Positions 34,911-35,252 of a stretch of DNA of 35,252 nucleotides are shown here, one piece after another. Source of the DNA: Gammaproteobacteria bacterium (lineage in GTDB: Bacteria > Pseudomonadota > Gammaproteobacteria > SZUA-152); the NCBI GenBank assembly GCA_015487095.1, contig WFQM01000270.1:1-35252 (forward strand), given 5' to 3'. Each line of letters begins with the position of its first letter. Position 1 is the first letter of the stretch. The notes beneath the pieces are model-generated. The model had not been told where the DNA came from. It did no database searches and was given only the letters and a program-made list of their open reading frames with translations. A program made the translations under genes and the position numbers.

Positions 34911-35252
34911 TTAGTGGCCGTGATGACTGGGTTCCCAATCGTAATCAGGCAAGCGTTTTACAACAATCATCACGCCAACACAGAAAAACACGATAAAGAA
35001 AATATCGATGGTATAACCCTTATCCCACCAAGGCTGAATGCGCTCTACAGTACCATCGGGTTTCAAATTACCCTCAAAATTAGCCAGCACAAGATGATTG
35101 CCCAATACCGTATACTCGCGTAAATCCGATCCGTTACGCTGCAACTCAATGACTGCATCTTTAATCAGGCGCAAATCATCCATTTCCAGCGGATGACGTT
35201 CCTGCGCAGCCGACCATTTGGAACCACTTGCCTTCACCTGGTTGACAATGTA
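34911..35252 (-). CDS. Membrane protein of the cytochrome cluster, 5' end off the window
   Basis: The minus-strand frame stays open to the window edge, so the track start (GTG at 35237) may not be the true one and the gene is probably cut. The visible part is a polar domain (HPLEMDDLRLIKDAVIELQR and LGNHLVLANFEGN) followed by one C-terminal helix (DIFFIVFFCVGVMIVVKRL) and a tail ending SHHGH. The family is not recognised. It probably belongs to the oxidase-like complex whose main subunits should lie to the right. Confidence 0.7.
   Translation of the reverse strand, partial: YIVNQVKASGSKWSAAQERHPLEMDDLRLIKDAVIELQRNGSDLREYTVLGNHLVLANFEGNLKPDGTVERIQPWWDKGYTIDIFFIVFFCVGVMIVVKRLPDYDWEPSHHGH

Overview
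The window looks like a chromosomal piece of a chemolithoautotrophic, probably sulfur-oxidising, aerobic gammaproteobacterium. It carries a complete proteobacterial alpha-carboxysome locus with form I RuBisCO, a SbtA-type bicarbonate transporter, oxygen-dependent heme synthesis (hemF), and a group of c-type cytochrome and cbb3-oxidase-related membrane genes. I cannot name the species from sequence alone.

Layout. (1) Bases 1-1374 are the leader-distal part of a CRISPR array with a type I-C-like repeat; the window opens inside a repeat, so the leader and cas genes should lie to the left. (2) Bases 1375-2035 hold a small element with terminal inverted repeats and a broken GNAT acetyltransferase. 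(3) Bases 2036-8312 (minus strand) form a compact operon: a HEAT-repeat Ser/Thr kinase, two PilT/PilU-like ATPases and two FHA proteins. This looks like a phosphorylation-controlled type IV pilus retraction or motility module. (4) Bases 8394-8582 are a second terminal-inverted-repeat element. (5) Bases 8650-11706 (minus) are sbtA, a PII-like sbtB, a LysR regulator (cbbR-like) and csoS1D. (6) Bases 11859-19482 (minus) are the carboxysome operon cbbL, cbbS, csoS2, csoSCA, csoS4A, csoS4B, two csoS1 genes, a ferritin-like gene, an acRAF-like gene and a 59-residue protein missing from the ORF track that resembles the carboxysome-positioning factor McdB, with no McdA beside it. A strongly structured RNA candidate lies between the upstream hypothetical gene and cbbL. 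(7) Bases 20051-21565 hold small hypothetical genes and a Sel1-repeat protein. (8) Bases 22011-24342 (plus) are hemF, rsmD, coaD and a 2[4Fe-4S] ferredoxin; rsmD appears to start at a CTG codon. (9) Bases 24343-25853 hold a 34-residue membrane peptide, a small heme-copper-oxidase-I-like protein and an unknown gene. (10) Bases 25875-35252 (minus) are a respiratory or assembly cluster: two c-type cytochromes, a CcoG-like iron-sulfur protein, a fused polytopic spermidine-synthase-like protein, a SUMF1-domain protein and many small membrane proteins. It continues past the right edge.

Functional reading. SbtA concentrates bicarbonate, SbtB may gate it, the LysR protein may sense carbon status, and the carboxysome shell (CsoS1, CsoS4, CsoS1D), scaffold (CsoS2), carbonic anhydrase (CsoSCA) and RuBisCO fix the CO2. 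The right-hand cluster is probably built around an unusual heme-copper oxidase or quinol/cytochrome complex whose main subunits are off the right edge. All calls come from reading the sequence; no database search was run.
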